Assembly: GCA_028554795.2 (NCBI GenBank)
Contig: CM068824.1
Span: 159,546,289-159,610,288, forward strand
DNA: 64,000 nt
Reading direction: 5' to 3'
From: Sinohyriopsis cumingii
Taxonomy: Eukaryota > Mollusca > Bivalvia > Unionida > Unionidae
How positions within the stretch are numbered: position 1 is the first letter of the stretch; each line of letters starts with the position of its first letter. The translations under genes and the position numbers were made by a program. This document shows, in pieces, positions 51,987 to 64,000 of the stretch. The notes below the pieces were generated by a model that was given only the letters and a program-made list of their open reading frames with translations, did no database searches and was not told where the DNA came from.

Positions 51987-52277
51987 CTTCGTGCAGGGCC
52001 CGTCTAGCCAAAGCCTCGAATTCTTCAAAGCTGTTCAGGATATAGCAGGATTCGTTTTTCGGTTCTGACGCCATGTCATACAGTTCTCGAATGTTGCCAT
52101 TTTGGATCCCAAAGGTGAATATCTTGACCCCTTCCTCCTTGAGGGCCTCGGCCTGTGGTCTCGGGTCCCCTCCGTTGGAGAAGCCATCGGTCACTAGAAT
52201 CACGACTTTCTGGGCTTTCGGTCGGGCATTATTCAAAACCCGCTTAAACAAGGATCGGTACAGATTAACATAATTAT
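51987..52277 (-). CDS. SVEP1: SVEP1-like exon, second half of vWA domain
   Basis: It encodes the C-terminal half of a vWA domain: [37 protein letters not shown] and [20 protein letters not shown], which I recognise as the SVEP1 vWA. The donor is GTAATT in phase 1, joining the EGF exon in frame. The 5' edge is uncertain: upstream is a GATA/GGGTGG repeat with no pyrimidine tract, and the likely acceptor AG is at 52278. The first half with the DxSxS metal site is not in this exon. Confidence 0.8.
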
Positions 52278-53564
<1,287 letters not shown>

Positions 53565-53901
53565 CGACAGGATTATCAAATACATAGGTTATTTTATTAC
53601 AAAGCAAACCAACCCCGGAAACTGACTTTGGTATCTTTTTAGTGTACCGATTTTTTCTTATGAAGTCGGCCGATAAAAGGAAGCAAAGTTTGGCTCCTTT
53701 GGATTCTTTAAGTGTGCCGATTACTTTCTTCTTCTTTTTATAGATTCTGCCGACACAGGGAAGGCAGCATTTATTCTTTTTACCTGTATTAACGGGAATT
53801 TTCAAAATAAATTGAAACAATGGAACAGTTTTGAAAGCGACACAATCTAGTGCGTCGTGCACGCATACCGGTATAAGGCTGAACAGTAAAATAGTTTTCA
53901 T
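53565..53901 (-). CDS. Putative signal-peptide exon
   Basis: The frame opens with a clear signal peptide (MKTILLFSLIPVCVHDALDC) and continues 112 codons to a consensus donor GTAAGT in phase 1. The rest is basic and cysteine-containing (KKNKCCLPCVGRIYKKKKK) with no known domain. It is the nearest secreted-type start upstream of the vWA exon, on the same strand, so it may be exon 1 of the SVEP1-like gene. It could also be a separate small gene. Confidence 0.5.
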
Positions 53902-54985
53902 TAGTTTCGTCTAAATATTTCCTATCCATAGTTATAGTGTTTTATTTTTCCACAACAAGAAGCATGTACTTTGTCTTGTATGGATAAACGTACGTCATTT
54001 CCGGTTGGCGTTCTCTATATGTGGGAAATCGTAACTAAGGGGAAGTAACAGCGTTGTATACTTCTATTTCGAGTAATTAAATTATTATTTCTTCTTTATA
54101 ATTAATCATTTTTGTGCGAGTATAACCACTTTTAATCATGTAATGCAAATCTGATGTAAAAAGGACAATGTTGGAGTATGGCCAGTGACCTTTAACAATA
54201 TTTGATGGATATGTTAAGATTCCCGGCCTCTTCGTCAGAAAACTTTAATCGACTCCAAATCTTGCTAGAAAATATTTTGACCTATCAAAAGGTGAAGTTT
54301 ATCCATTTAAAATAAGGTTGAGAATTTTGAAATAGGACTTTTAAACGAAACGTTGATTAAAAATTATGACGTAGGGGCCAGATATTGTTATGGTACTAGT
54401 CCAAACGTTGACGAAAGTTACTCCATTATCCACTAATTGCTGATATTGTTGTTGTTGAGTTTAATTATAGTGGCGTGCGCACAATTGTGCATGTGCCACA
54501 TTTTTCTGACTGCACCGCAGCCTGCTAGTTGTTCCTGGGGAAGGGAATGGTGCCACCTCCCCCAGGCTTTTATGGATTCAAGGAACCCTGATAGTTTGGC
54601 CTCAATCTGTGGGTCCATAAAGGTCCCTTACAGTTGAATGTTTGGCTGTCATTAGTGGGAAGGAGAGCTCGGGAACGGTCCTGTTTGCTTTATATCGCTG
54701 GTTTCTTGTTGCATTTGCCTGGTGTTTTTTTTTTTTTTTTTTTTTTGGCCGCTTTTTGTTTTCTTCAAAATGTTCTAAAAAGGGGGGATGTTCTATGCTG
54801 TTTATAGAGGTTCTTAGTAGAAATCATGTATGAAGAGAGATTTTCAAGGTTATTATGGTATTACTAGTCGAGGTGTTTAGAGTGTGCTTCCTACGTTATG
54901 TTGTTTATAAGTTTTTAGATATTGCCTCTTTAAGTTATTTATTTATTAATGTTTTTAGAGACTGAATGTTATTTATATTTTATTT
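53902..54985. other. Upstream flank, no gene seen
   Basis: AT-rich region upstream of the signal-peptide exon, with a T run (54726-54746). A TATA-like or core promoter could not be identified with confidence. Confidence 0.4.
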
Positions 54986-56259
54986 AGCAAGAGACCGGAG
55001 TCCTAGCCGATTACACGGTTCGTTAAGGACATCTAGGACCGGAGTCCTAGCTGATTACTCGGTTCGTTAAGGACATCTAGGACATCCGATTTTGCGGTTT
55101 CCTTAGTTTTTGATGGGTGCTTCGTAAGTGAATTATTTATTAATATTTTTATAAAATTGAATGATATGTTCTGGGTTTTTATGTGGTGGCTTCTAAATTT
55201 ATTTAGCTAGTTACTGGGTCTTTTGGTTTTGTGGGGATAGTAATTATATTTTGTTCCTAAGTCCTGCTGAGTCTATGAATTTATTTATATTTTTATATGC
55301 TGATTGTTTATTTTTATTAGAGTCCATAAGTAACTCTGGGTATGTGTGTGGTGATCCAATCTCTTTTTGGTTTTTGATAAATATTTTCCGAGCGAGTTGA
55401 TATTTTGGGCATATAGTGAATACGTGGTGTAGATCTTTGGTGGTGTGGCAGTTAAAGCAGTTAATGGTTGCTGGTTTGGGCCCTATAAACCTTCCAAAAC
55501 TGCTTGCTAGTTTAGTTTTTCCAGTTATTATCCTGTTTATGGTTCTCTGTTCTAAATAGGTACCCTTAGGCAGCTGTATGTTCCTATCTACGTTTTTTTT
55601 TTTTTTTTGGGGGGGGGGGTCACGTGCTTTTTACCTTTTGTGGAAGAGTTCCAAAAATCTTGCCATGTTTGGTCTATATATGTTTGTGCGAAGCTTAGAG
55701 CTTCTGTAGAGCTATAGTTAAGCTTGATAGAGTTTTGATCTCCTAGTTTGGTTTGTGCAACTTTATCTGGTGTTTCGTTGCCAGAGATTCCAATGTGCGA
55801 CGGTATCCACATGAGCTCGACTAATTGATGTGCTGTGATGATATCGTCGATTAATTGGCATGCTCTGTCGAGGGATTGTTCCCTAGAGTGTGTATTGCGA
55901 TTTTGGATCGATTTGATAACGCTTAGGGAATCGCTTATAATGACTGCTTTAGGTATTTGGTTGTCTTTGATCCATTGTAGTGATTCAAGTATAGCCCAGA
56001 ATTCAGTGGTGTAAATGGAGCAATAGTCAGATAATCTGGATCCCGTTTGTATATTGAATTCAGGGATGACTCTTGCTGCTGCTGTTCTTGATGGGTTGTT
56101 TGTTTTTGATCCATCGGTATATATTTTAACATAGTCCGGGTATTTTTGATTGATTTCGTTTACCAGTACAGGTTTTACCGATATTGTATCCCTATAATAA
56201 TGCTGATTCTGTGTCCTTACGATAATACTGACACTGTCCTTAATATTGTTACAAGCCAA
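54986..56259 (-). mobile_element. Non-LTR retrotransposon 3' part (I/Jockey-like)
   Basis: On the minus strand an RNase H domain is encoded at 55620-56259: IYTDGSKT (first Asp), TEFWAILESL (Glu), IISDSLSVI (Asp) and WIPSHIGISGNE (His region). After a frame break at the T/G homopolymers (55590-55618), the end of the protein follows at about 55320-55530 with a CHCC-type knuckle (CFNCHTT, HH, C..Y). RNase H in ORF2 is known from the I and related clades. A direct repeat GGAGTCCTAGC(C/T)GATTAC is at 54990 and 55040. 5'-truncated and inactive. Confidence 0.75.
55588..56259 (-). pseudogene. LINE ORF2 RNase H domain fragment
   Basis: A 223-codon open frame holding the RNase H domain described for the surrounding element, truncated at its start because the reverse transcriptase part is missing. 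The last residues run into low-complexity sequence created by a homopolymer and are not natural. Confidence 0.75.
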
Positions 56260-57000
56260 GGGTCCTTACTTGACCGAGCAGTTGTCAAACCCTGGCGCGA
56301 TTCTCGCTAGAAGTCATAAGTTTACCCTAACTTTTCAAAGACTTCTATACAACTTCAGTTGTAAATTAGAAAGCCCGACGTGTCCATTCTATACCTAAAG
56401 TTTACTCTAATTAATGCAAGACCACCGATAAAACAACCTGCCAAATATCTATCAACCGCACATCTACATGGTTTATCTTCATCAGGTTTCCCTACCGCAT
56501 GCCGTTGACACCTTAGAAAATATACGAGTATCCCCTAATACTGGGAACTATTTTAACTCCGCCACCTTAGGCCAGTCAATGTATGCTTTCCAGGCACATT
56601 TCGCCAATATAACTGTACCACATTTGCCCCCATGGCAACATAAACGGTATCTGCCGAGTCCCTTTTTATTTATTCCTTTGTGTAATTTACCGGTTTTCTA
56701 CCGTAAATACTGCCACTGCAGTCACACCACCAATGTACACCACTAGATTTTAATATGGACTATCTTACGACAGAGACATTCATTCGATTTTGGCCAGAAT
56801 TCGCTACTAGTGAGCCATGGCATCGTGGAAACTCACTAACACTTCACTCCGTGACGTTTGCTCCTAGCAATTGGCTAATTATTTCGGGCTAGGGATATTT
56901 CCATTGCGCCGAATTCCAATAATCACACAAGCAATCACACAAATCTAAGAATTACATAAAACGGGGCGCTATAACCAAATGCGTATACTCCATATTTATT
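56260..57000. other. Intergenic or intronic, nothing recognised
   Basis: Short ORFs only, without domain motifs. Composition is balanced and there is no repeat structure that I could define. Confidence 0.4.
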
Positions 57001-58010
57001 ACAATATAAATACTGATACTGTGTTCTTAAAATAATATTGACACTGTCCTGGCCATAATCCTGATACTGTGTCTTTACAATAATACTGATAATGTGTCCT
57101 TAAAATAATACCGATACTGTGTCCTTACAATAATACTGATACTGTCTCCATACAATAATACTGATGTGTCTTTAAAATAATACTGATAATGTGTCATTAC
57201 ACTAATACCGATACTGTATCCTTATAATAATACTGATAATGTCTCCTTACAATAATACTTATACTGTCTTCTTACAATAATACTTATACTGTATCCTTAC
57301 AATAGTACCGATACTGTATCCTTGTAATAATACTGATACTGTCTCCTTACAATAATACTTATACTGTCTCCTTACAATAATACTTATACTGTATCCTTAC
57401 AATAGTACCGATACTGTATCCTTGTAATAATACTGATACTGTATCCTTGTAATAATACTTATACTGTCTCCTTACAATAATAATGATACTGTCTCCTCAC
57501 AATAATACTTATACTGTCTCCTTACAATAATACTGCTATTGTCTCCTTATAATAATACTAAGACTGTGTCCTTCAATAATACTGATACTGTCTCCTTACA
57601 ATAATACTTATACTGTCTCCATACGATAATAGTGATACTGTGTCCTTATAATAATACTGATACTGTATCCTTACAATAATACTTATACTGTCTCCATACA
57701 ATAATAATGATAATGTATAATTATAATAATACTGATAATGTGTCCATACAATAATACTGATAATGTATCCTTGAAATAATACTGATAATGTGTGATTGCA
57801 ATAGTACTGATACTGTATCCTTGTAATAATACTTATACTGTCTCCTTACAATAATAATGATAATGTATCCTTATAATAATACTGATAATGTGTCCATACA
57901 ATAATACTGATAATGTGTCCTTAAAATAATACTGATACTGTATCCTTACAATAATGCTGATACTGTATCCTTGTAATAATACTGATACGGTATCGTCACA
58001 ATAGTGATCA
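57000..58010. repeat. 24-25-bp minisatellite, about 40 copies
   Basis: Unit ACAATAATACTGATACTGT plus (A/C/G)TCCTT, with several variants arranged in higher-order pairs (for example the identical block at about 57285-57335 and 57375-57425). It ends next to a TG microsatellite (58081-58130). Confidence 0.92.
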
Positions 58011-58239
58011 ATAGCTCACACTGCAGGGGCTTACGTGTAATTAAACGATAGCAGACTTTGCAATCGATCAATCGTGTGCGTCTGTGTGTGTGTGTGTGTG
58101 TGTGTGTGTCTGTGTGTGTGCCTGTGTGTATTTTTAACGTAGCTTTAACAATTGAAGTCATATCGATACGATGTCTGCAGTGTGGCAGTTTATATTAATG
58201 TCTAACACTGAAGCATCATGCCTCAGACATTTTGCATCA

Positions 58240-58320
58240 TGTTCCACCCAGTCACATTATCCAGACACCAGGTCGAACCCGCTCTAACAACTTAGGCCAC
58301 CGGAGCGCTCCTATTCATCA
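58240..58320 (-). mobile_element. tRNA-derived SINE copy
   Basis: On the minus strand: GGAGCGCTCCGGTGGCCTAA (A-box-like), GTTAGAGC, the B box GGGTTCGACC, then the tail GGATAATGTGACTGGGTGG shared with 15532-15725. Compact and less decayed than that copy. Confidence 0.65.
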
Positions 58321-59079
58321 TTTAGTAATGGCAACTAATTCTGTTGGAGGAATAAAGTAATTTTCATATACTATGTTAATCATCTATGGAAAAAGAGAAA
58401 TTGATTGTGTGTACAGAAATAGGCATTTGTTTGTGTTGTGTTGAATGCACGGTTATGACCCGAAACCAATTCGCAGTATCGAACTGTTGTGCAATATTTT
58501 ATTGGTTTTCTCAGTGACGAGAGGTGTATATTCAGTTCAGGGTGTGAGGCAACGATCAGAGGTTTATGATGCGATTATTTTATTCTGAAATAAGGCTAAG
58601 TGACTGGACATACGAGTGGACGGCCAGGAAAAAAGACTGGATGACCGAGAGAGAGGCCAGTAAAGACAGTGATGCAGTGGTATGGTATGCCAGAGGTAAC
58701 AAGAATGTCCCTGTGAAAGCCGACACGGCTAATCATTACCATCCCCGCACTGCTCCAATTCGGGCTTAAAAGAATCCCGCATTTAGTCTGGATAAAATCT
58801 CACGTTTTCTGTTGGTGTTTATGCGGATTGCTTGATATATAACATGCCAATTGTTTAAAAGCTTGGCAACTCGAAACTTGTCGACTCCGGTGGAAATAAC
58901 AGGCGGATTAATTACAAGCGTACCGGTAGCGATGCCTCCTGGTTATAATGTCCCTCACGTCTTGAATAATGTCTCCGCACGATTAACAAGTATTGTTTTC
59001 TCCCAGAGAGTGCACTATCATGCATATACACCATCAAGGTGCAAGTGTATATCTGTCCACCTATTGGCTTAAACACCTA

Positions 59080-59345
59080 TCGTCGCAATATGATGTTTTC
59101 GTTGGGGGTGATGGGGGTGGAGTTACGCAATTTTTAGCATATGATGGGTTTTACATGACGGCCAGTATAACGGGTGCAGGAAGAACACGGGAAAACACAG
59201 GTAAGAACCATCGAACCACGGAAAGCTGCTGGCAGCTTACTCATATAACCACATTAGCCTAGCCCGAGACTCCAATACAAGTAGACAAAGGTGAAATGGA
59301 AGTAATTGGTAAAGGCGAGAGCTTTGGACCACTCGGCCACCCGGT
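59080..59345 (-). mobile_element. tRNA-derived SINE, second family
   Basis: The minus strand begins GGGTGGCCGAGTGGTCCAAA, a type 2 tRNA (Ser/Leu-like) A box, with a B-box-like GTGGTTCGATGG about 110 bases on. It continues through ACTGGCCGTCATGTAAAAC into a tail near 59080. This is not a functional tRNA gene because the boxes are too far apart and no arm closes. Confidence 0.6.
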
Positions 59346-59904
59346 TCAATGGGATTCGATACAAGAGATGGGGAAGGGGACAATGACAGTAATTGCGATT
59401 TGACCAAGTTATTGAAATCGTCCGGTGTCGGTTATATGTTTGCATATATGTTTTAGAATTCTATATAAAATGTAAGTTTTTCATATTCTCGTATGAAATC
59501 GCGGCTCCCAGTCTGCTTCTGCGTTCGTAGTCATTTCAATGGATAGTTTTTATCTTGATTTAAATATTCTTAAGTGTTAAATTAACATTTTTTAAATACC
59601 TGCGTGAAGCACTGTCAGATTCAGTGACATTCAATTAATTATTATCTCGTAGCATACATAATTCAAACAAATGTAGCTACCAAATGCTATACGTACAACG
59701 TTAAACAGCAGTTGAAAAGAGGTTATCAGCAAAAGCTGACTTGGAGAGAACGAACAAATATAAACAATCTTTGTATTAAATTACTGCTAAAAAAATAATA
59801 ATCTATCTCCTTTTTAAACGTTTCATATACAAATTTTGCAGGCGAACATATTGTTATATTATTACTAAAATAAGTGTACGTAATTATATATGAATATAAT
59901 GGAA

Positions 59905-60560
59905 GTCAGTGTGCCATCGACTCAAGCTAATTGTGAAGCTAATTATAATCAGTGTGATATCGACTCAAGCTAATAGTGAAGCTAATTGTAATCAGTGTGC
60001 CATCGACTCAAGCTAATTGTAAAGCTAATTGTAATCAGTGTTCTATCGACTCGAGCTAATTATGAAGCTAATGGTAATTAGTGTGATGTCGACTCAAGCT
60101 AATTATGAAGCTATTTGTAATCAGTGTGCTATCGACTCAAACTAATTATGAAGCTACTGGTAGTCAGTGTGCTATCGACTGAATAACTATGGAGTTAATG
60201 GTGGTCAGTGTGCCATCGACTCAAGCTAATTATGAAGCTAATGGTAATCAGTGTGCTATAGCCTCAAGCTAAGTATGAAGCTAATGGTAATCAGTGTGAT
60301 ATCGACTCAAACTAATTATGAAGCTACTGGTAGTCAGTGTGCTATCGACTGAAGATAACTATGGAGTTAATGGTAGTCAGTGTGCCATCGACTCAATCTA
60401 ATTATGAAGCTAATGGTGGTTACAGTACCCTTGACGGAAGCTAATTATGAAGATAATGGTGGTTACGGTGCCGCAGCCCAAAATAATTATGAAGCTGCTA
60501 CTGGTCATGGTGCCACTGATCCAAGCTAATTCTGAAGCTGGAGCGTTGTCCAGGTGCCCC
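59905..60560. repeat. About 44-bp minisatellite, about 14 copies
   Basis: Unit ATCGACTCAAGCTAATTATG plus AAGCTAATGGTAATCAGTGTGCT, diverging to the right. A small ORF at its right edge is a repeat artefact. Confidence 0.88.
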
Positions 60561-60816
60561 AAGCTAAAAGGGAATAGGGACTCGCCGCATAAGACAGTCG
60601 CCGCGTTCTATACAGTAGAGTTAGAGAAGATCAGGGGTTAAGATAAGTTTTGGATGTATATGATATAAGTGTTTTGGTTCATGGTTACATGCATAGCTGT
60701 GTAACAGCAAAACAAAAATGGAATAAGAAGAATAAATTCGTTGTATTACTGATGCCACGGGTAAAACGTACATCAACGTTAAGACCTCACTGACAGCACT
60801 TTCAAATTAAGTTATG

Positions 60817-63800
60817 TAATAATAATAATAATAATAATAATCATGAGGACTTTGTATAGCGCCTAATCTTTAGAAGCTCTAAGCGCTTTACAACATTAGA
60901 AAACACCTATAAGATAAAAAAAAAAAACATAACGATATGATTACAAAAACAACCACCATGAAATTAGAAAACATAAAAAAAACATGCTGAGAATATTTAA
61001 AGTAGGAAACATTATTAGATCTTTAAGTTTGTTCTTGCAGTCGAAATAAGTGAGTTTTGAGAGCACTCTTGAATGGGATCACTGTGTCTTTGTGTCTAGG
61101 TTCAGTGGGCAATTCATTCCATGTTACTGGGCCCTGGTATGCAAAAGAACGCTGTCCATATGACTTTGTTTTTATAGTGGGAATAATGAGTAAACGATTG
61201 TCAGAAGAGGAGCGTAAGTATTTGCTGGTGTGTACACATGGGTGAGGTCGGATAGGTATGTTGGACTAGAGTCCGACAGTGAAACGTAGTACAGAGAATA
61301 AATTTTGTGTTTGATTCAGGATCGAATGGATAGCCAGTGTAGGGTACGGAGCAGCGGAGAGATGTGCTCTGATCGTGGTACTCTAAATATGATCTGAGCA
61401 GCTGTGTTTTGAACTTTTTTCAGTTTCTGGAGCAGATATTGAGATGAACCAGACATAATTGAGTTACAATAGTCCAGTTACAATAGTCCAGTCTTGAAAG
61501 TACTAATGAACACAAAGTGTTTTAGTGGCATCAACTGAAAGATATTTGCGAATTGAGCTGATGCGTCTCAGCTCAAAATATGCAGCCTTGTATATGTTCA
61601 TGACATGCTGGTGCAATGTGAGAGTACTGTCCAGAGTAACACCTAGGTTTCGTACTGATTGTGTGAATTTAATGTTGGTGTTGCTGATATTTATTGTTTG
61701 AGGTGAAGGATGTGAATGAGAAAGTCTTTGTATTGTGATCAGAATGGCCTCAGTTTTATCATCATTCATCTGCAGCTTGTTACATGTCATCCATGATTTC
61801 ACATCAGAAATGCACTTCTCTACACCTTGGATGGTAGCATCAACTTCAGTTGGGTGGCTAGATTTGTATATTTGGGTGTCATCAGCGTACAATTGGTGAG
61901 ACACTGGATGATGATCTATGGCACTTAAGAGCGACTGAGTGTATAGAATGAAAAGAACAGGTCCAAGAACAGACCCCTGTAGAACACCACAACATAGATC
62001 AGCTGGGCTGGAATGTATTCCATTTGCAGACACAATTTGTCTCATGTTGACCAAGTAGGACTTGAACCAGAGTAGGGCTGTATCACGAATACCAAATACA
62101 TGCTGTAGACGGTGAAGTACTATATCATGGTCTATTTTGTCAAATGCTGCAGACAATTCAAGGAGGGTGAAGACTGTAATCTTTCCGCTATCCAACGCAG
62201 AGAGAATATCATTAACTACTTTTAGAAGAGTAGTTTCAGTACTGTGGCAAGGGCGATATGCAGATTGTACATTGCTAAAAAGACGATTTGAATTCAGATG
62301 AGATACAAGCTGGGATAAAACAACCTTTTCTAAGAATTTTTATATGAATGGGAGATTAGAAACTGGGCGGTAGTTCTTTAAATCGTTATGGTCTAGTGTT
62401 GGTTTCTTCAGCAGAGGCTTTACAATGGCAGTTTTGAAAAATGATGGGAATTCATCAGTTAGTGAAGGCAATACTGGATCTAAACACTCAAGCAGCAGTG
62501 ATGTTGGAATTGGATCAAGTTCACATGACTTTGGTACTTCATCAGAATTGTACGTACGAAATCCATAGAGACAGGTTCAGATGCTGCTAATGGTTGCTGC
62601 TCAAATTCTGTATCACAACGGTATGGTGACGACGAGTCAATTTAAATTTTGGTGTGCTTATCTCTAATGGTTTGTACTTTGTCACGGAAGAAATTTGCAA
62701 ACATGTCTGGAAGGTCGACTGGAGAGAAGGTAGTTGGAAGTGGTGTAGATTTGTTGCTTGACATTAGCTTGTTAGTAATCTCGAAGAGCTCTTTGCAGCT
62801 GCAACTTTCCATGATCTTATTACCGTAGTGGGCTGATTTCGCTGCATGGACTATATTTGTGACATTCTTCTTAGCGGCTTCATAGATTTGCTTATGAATA
62901 GTGAGTCTCATGGAAAGCCGGAGCCTCTCAGCTTTACGGCGGTCTCTTTTAGCAGTGAGAAGCTGGTCCCTAACACTGCTATACCATGGAGAACACTTTT
63001 GAATTGATACTCTGCACTTGGTAGGTGAGGCATGTTTGTTGAGCAATGAACGCAGGCAGTTATCGGATTGTTCTGCTGTAGGAGGTAAGCAAGTTGTTAG
63101 GTTTGCTTGGATGTCGTGAATTAGTTTGGTTCTATCTATCATTCGGAAGTTTCTCTTAATAGCAGATAAAGGTGGAGAGTTAGGGACTGATACGTCAAGA
63201 TGGCATATAATGCAGAGGTGATCTGATGCAAGGTTATGGGATGCCAGGGAGGACCGTAGAATGTTATCATCAGGTCTATGAAGAATCCATTCTAAAATGT
63301 GACCATGTTTATGGGTGTATTGGTTAACTGACTGTTTGAGGTTGAAAACAATGGAATCTACGAGTTTTGATGTGTTTGGGTTTCCGGGACAGTCAGAGCG
63401 AAAGTTGAAATCTCCAAGAATAATCAGGTTGCCACATATCGAATTTCCATACTCCAGGAGATTTGGAAACTGCTCCAAAAAGAGAGATTCAGCCAGCTTG
63501 TTTTTTTTCTAGTAGGAGGAGGGCGGTATAGGCAGAAAAAAAGGACTGACTTTTGCTCCAGTGTGAGTGTGGTTTGGACTAGTTCAAACGATGTGTGGTC
63601 GAAATTGAATGTTGTGGTGTGGTTGAGACGTTTGATCATGGAGTTCTTAATGATGACAGAAATTCCACCTCCGCGAAAGTTACGGGGAAACGACTTGATG
63701 GAGTAACCAGTGGGTGTTAGATCCCCACACTTGGGCTCATCGCCTGATGTTTTAGCCATGTTTCTGTCAGGAAAAAGACGTAAATATTCTGGTCGTTGAT

Positions 63801-64000
63801 AAAATTAACTATTTCTGTGCGCTTTTCCGGTGGTCCTACTGACTGGGCATTGAATAATGCAATACGCAGAGGTATCTCTTGGATAGTTGACATAAAGGAT
63901 GACGAATTAATAGGGATTTGAATTAAGTTATCTAAATTAACGGTCGAATTTTTTTTAAATTGTTGAGCCGAAATAATGGAGATAGCTGGAATTCTTCTTC
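60817..64000 (-). mobile_element. Non-LTR retrotransposon, EN-RT type (CR1/L2-like)
   Basis: The element lies on the minus strand and its 5' part leaves the window on the right. The 3' end is an (ATT)n tail at 60817-60842, next to the conserved phrase TCTAAAGATTAGGCGCTATA, fitting CR1/L2-type 3' microsatellite tails. It encodes endonuclease and reverse transcriptase (separate entry). Several frame breaks show that it is inactive. Confidence 0.8.
61503..63900 (-). pseudogene. LINE ORF2: endonuclease and reverse transcriptase, broken
   Basis: Read right to left: endonuclease start with NAQSV and LTETWL (about 63750-63870), a frame break, then GGGISVIIKN and LYRPP (63424-63759), another break, LIILGDFNFRSD (the GDFN endonuclease motif near 63400) and the linker to 62642. 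After a gap with an in-frame stop comes reverse transcriptase with DLSAAFDKIDH-like LSAAFDKIDH, GVLQGSVLGPVLFILY and the catalytic YADD (near 61880), and a C-terminal LGVTLDSTLT. The family copies itself by target-primed reverse transcription; this copy cannot. Confidence 0.85.

Noticed and set aside
59254..59345. tRNA-Ser/Leu gene on the minus strand
   Set aside because: The A box is good, but the B box is about 110 bases away and the acceptor stem does not close; it is a SINE head.

Overview
The window is nuclear DNA of an invertebrate animal, most likely a mollusc. It carries the 5' half of one intron-rich host gene on the minus strand, plus at least two virus-derived elements, one cut-and-paste DNA transposon, LINE and SINE copies and many minisatellites. 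The host gene is an SVEP1-type secreted adhesion protein. Its exons run from about 53.9 kb down to 5.6 kb: signal-peptide exon, half of a vWA domain, EGF-like, ephrin-receptor-like, three CCP/sushi, two HYR, one CCP, then three exons of the family's unnamed region. Reading phases match across all junctions from the vWA exon to 5645.

The centrepiece is a complete Polinton/Maverick-type provirus at 17616-32159 (14,544 bp). It has 247-bp terminal inverted repeats in which I find no difference, and TAAGGAT flanks both ends. It sits in the 25.3-kb intron between the two HYR exons. Left to right it holds a plus-strand virion block (QA-repeat protein, small capsid protein, double-jelly-roll major capsid protein, PX-like protein, adenain-like protease, fibre-like coiled coil, small membrane protein, penton-like protein). 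A minus-strand trio follows (helical protein, HNH endonuclease, zinc protein). Then come a 990-residue family B DNA polymerase fused to an SF1 helicase, a retroviral-type integrase, a broken zinc-ribbon/phospholipase A2 gene and a packaging ATPase. Together these cover replication, integration, capsid building, maturation, genome packaging and probably membrane penetration.

The left end (1 to about 4.75 kb) is a second, unrelated and decayed element arranged as an imperfect palindrome with arms of about 1.36 kb. It encodes an archaeo-eukaryotic primase joined to a helicase resembling the herpesvirus UL9 type, now broken by one frameshift and two stops, and a small zinc protein of the same family as one in the Polinton. 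It has three copies of a perfect 20-bp stem around an AT-rich 23-nt loop, which resembles a replication origin. A 71-bp insert matching sequence 3.6 kb away sits exactly at one palindrome junction.

An apparently intact 2.4-kb transposon (CACTGG ends, ATA target duplication, 562-codon ORF) lies at 8468-10867. The right 10 kb holds degenerate non-LTR retrotransposons, SINEs and tandem repeats. Names and functions rest on motifs read by eye; no database search was possible.
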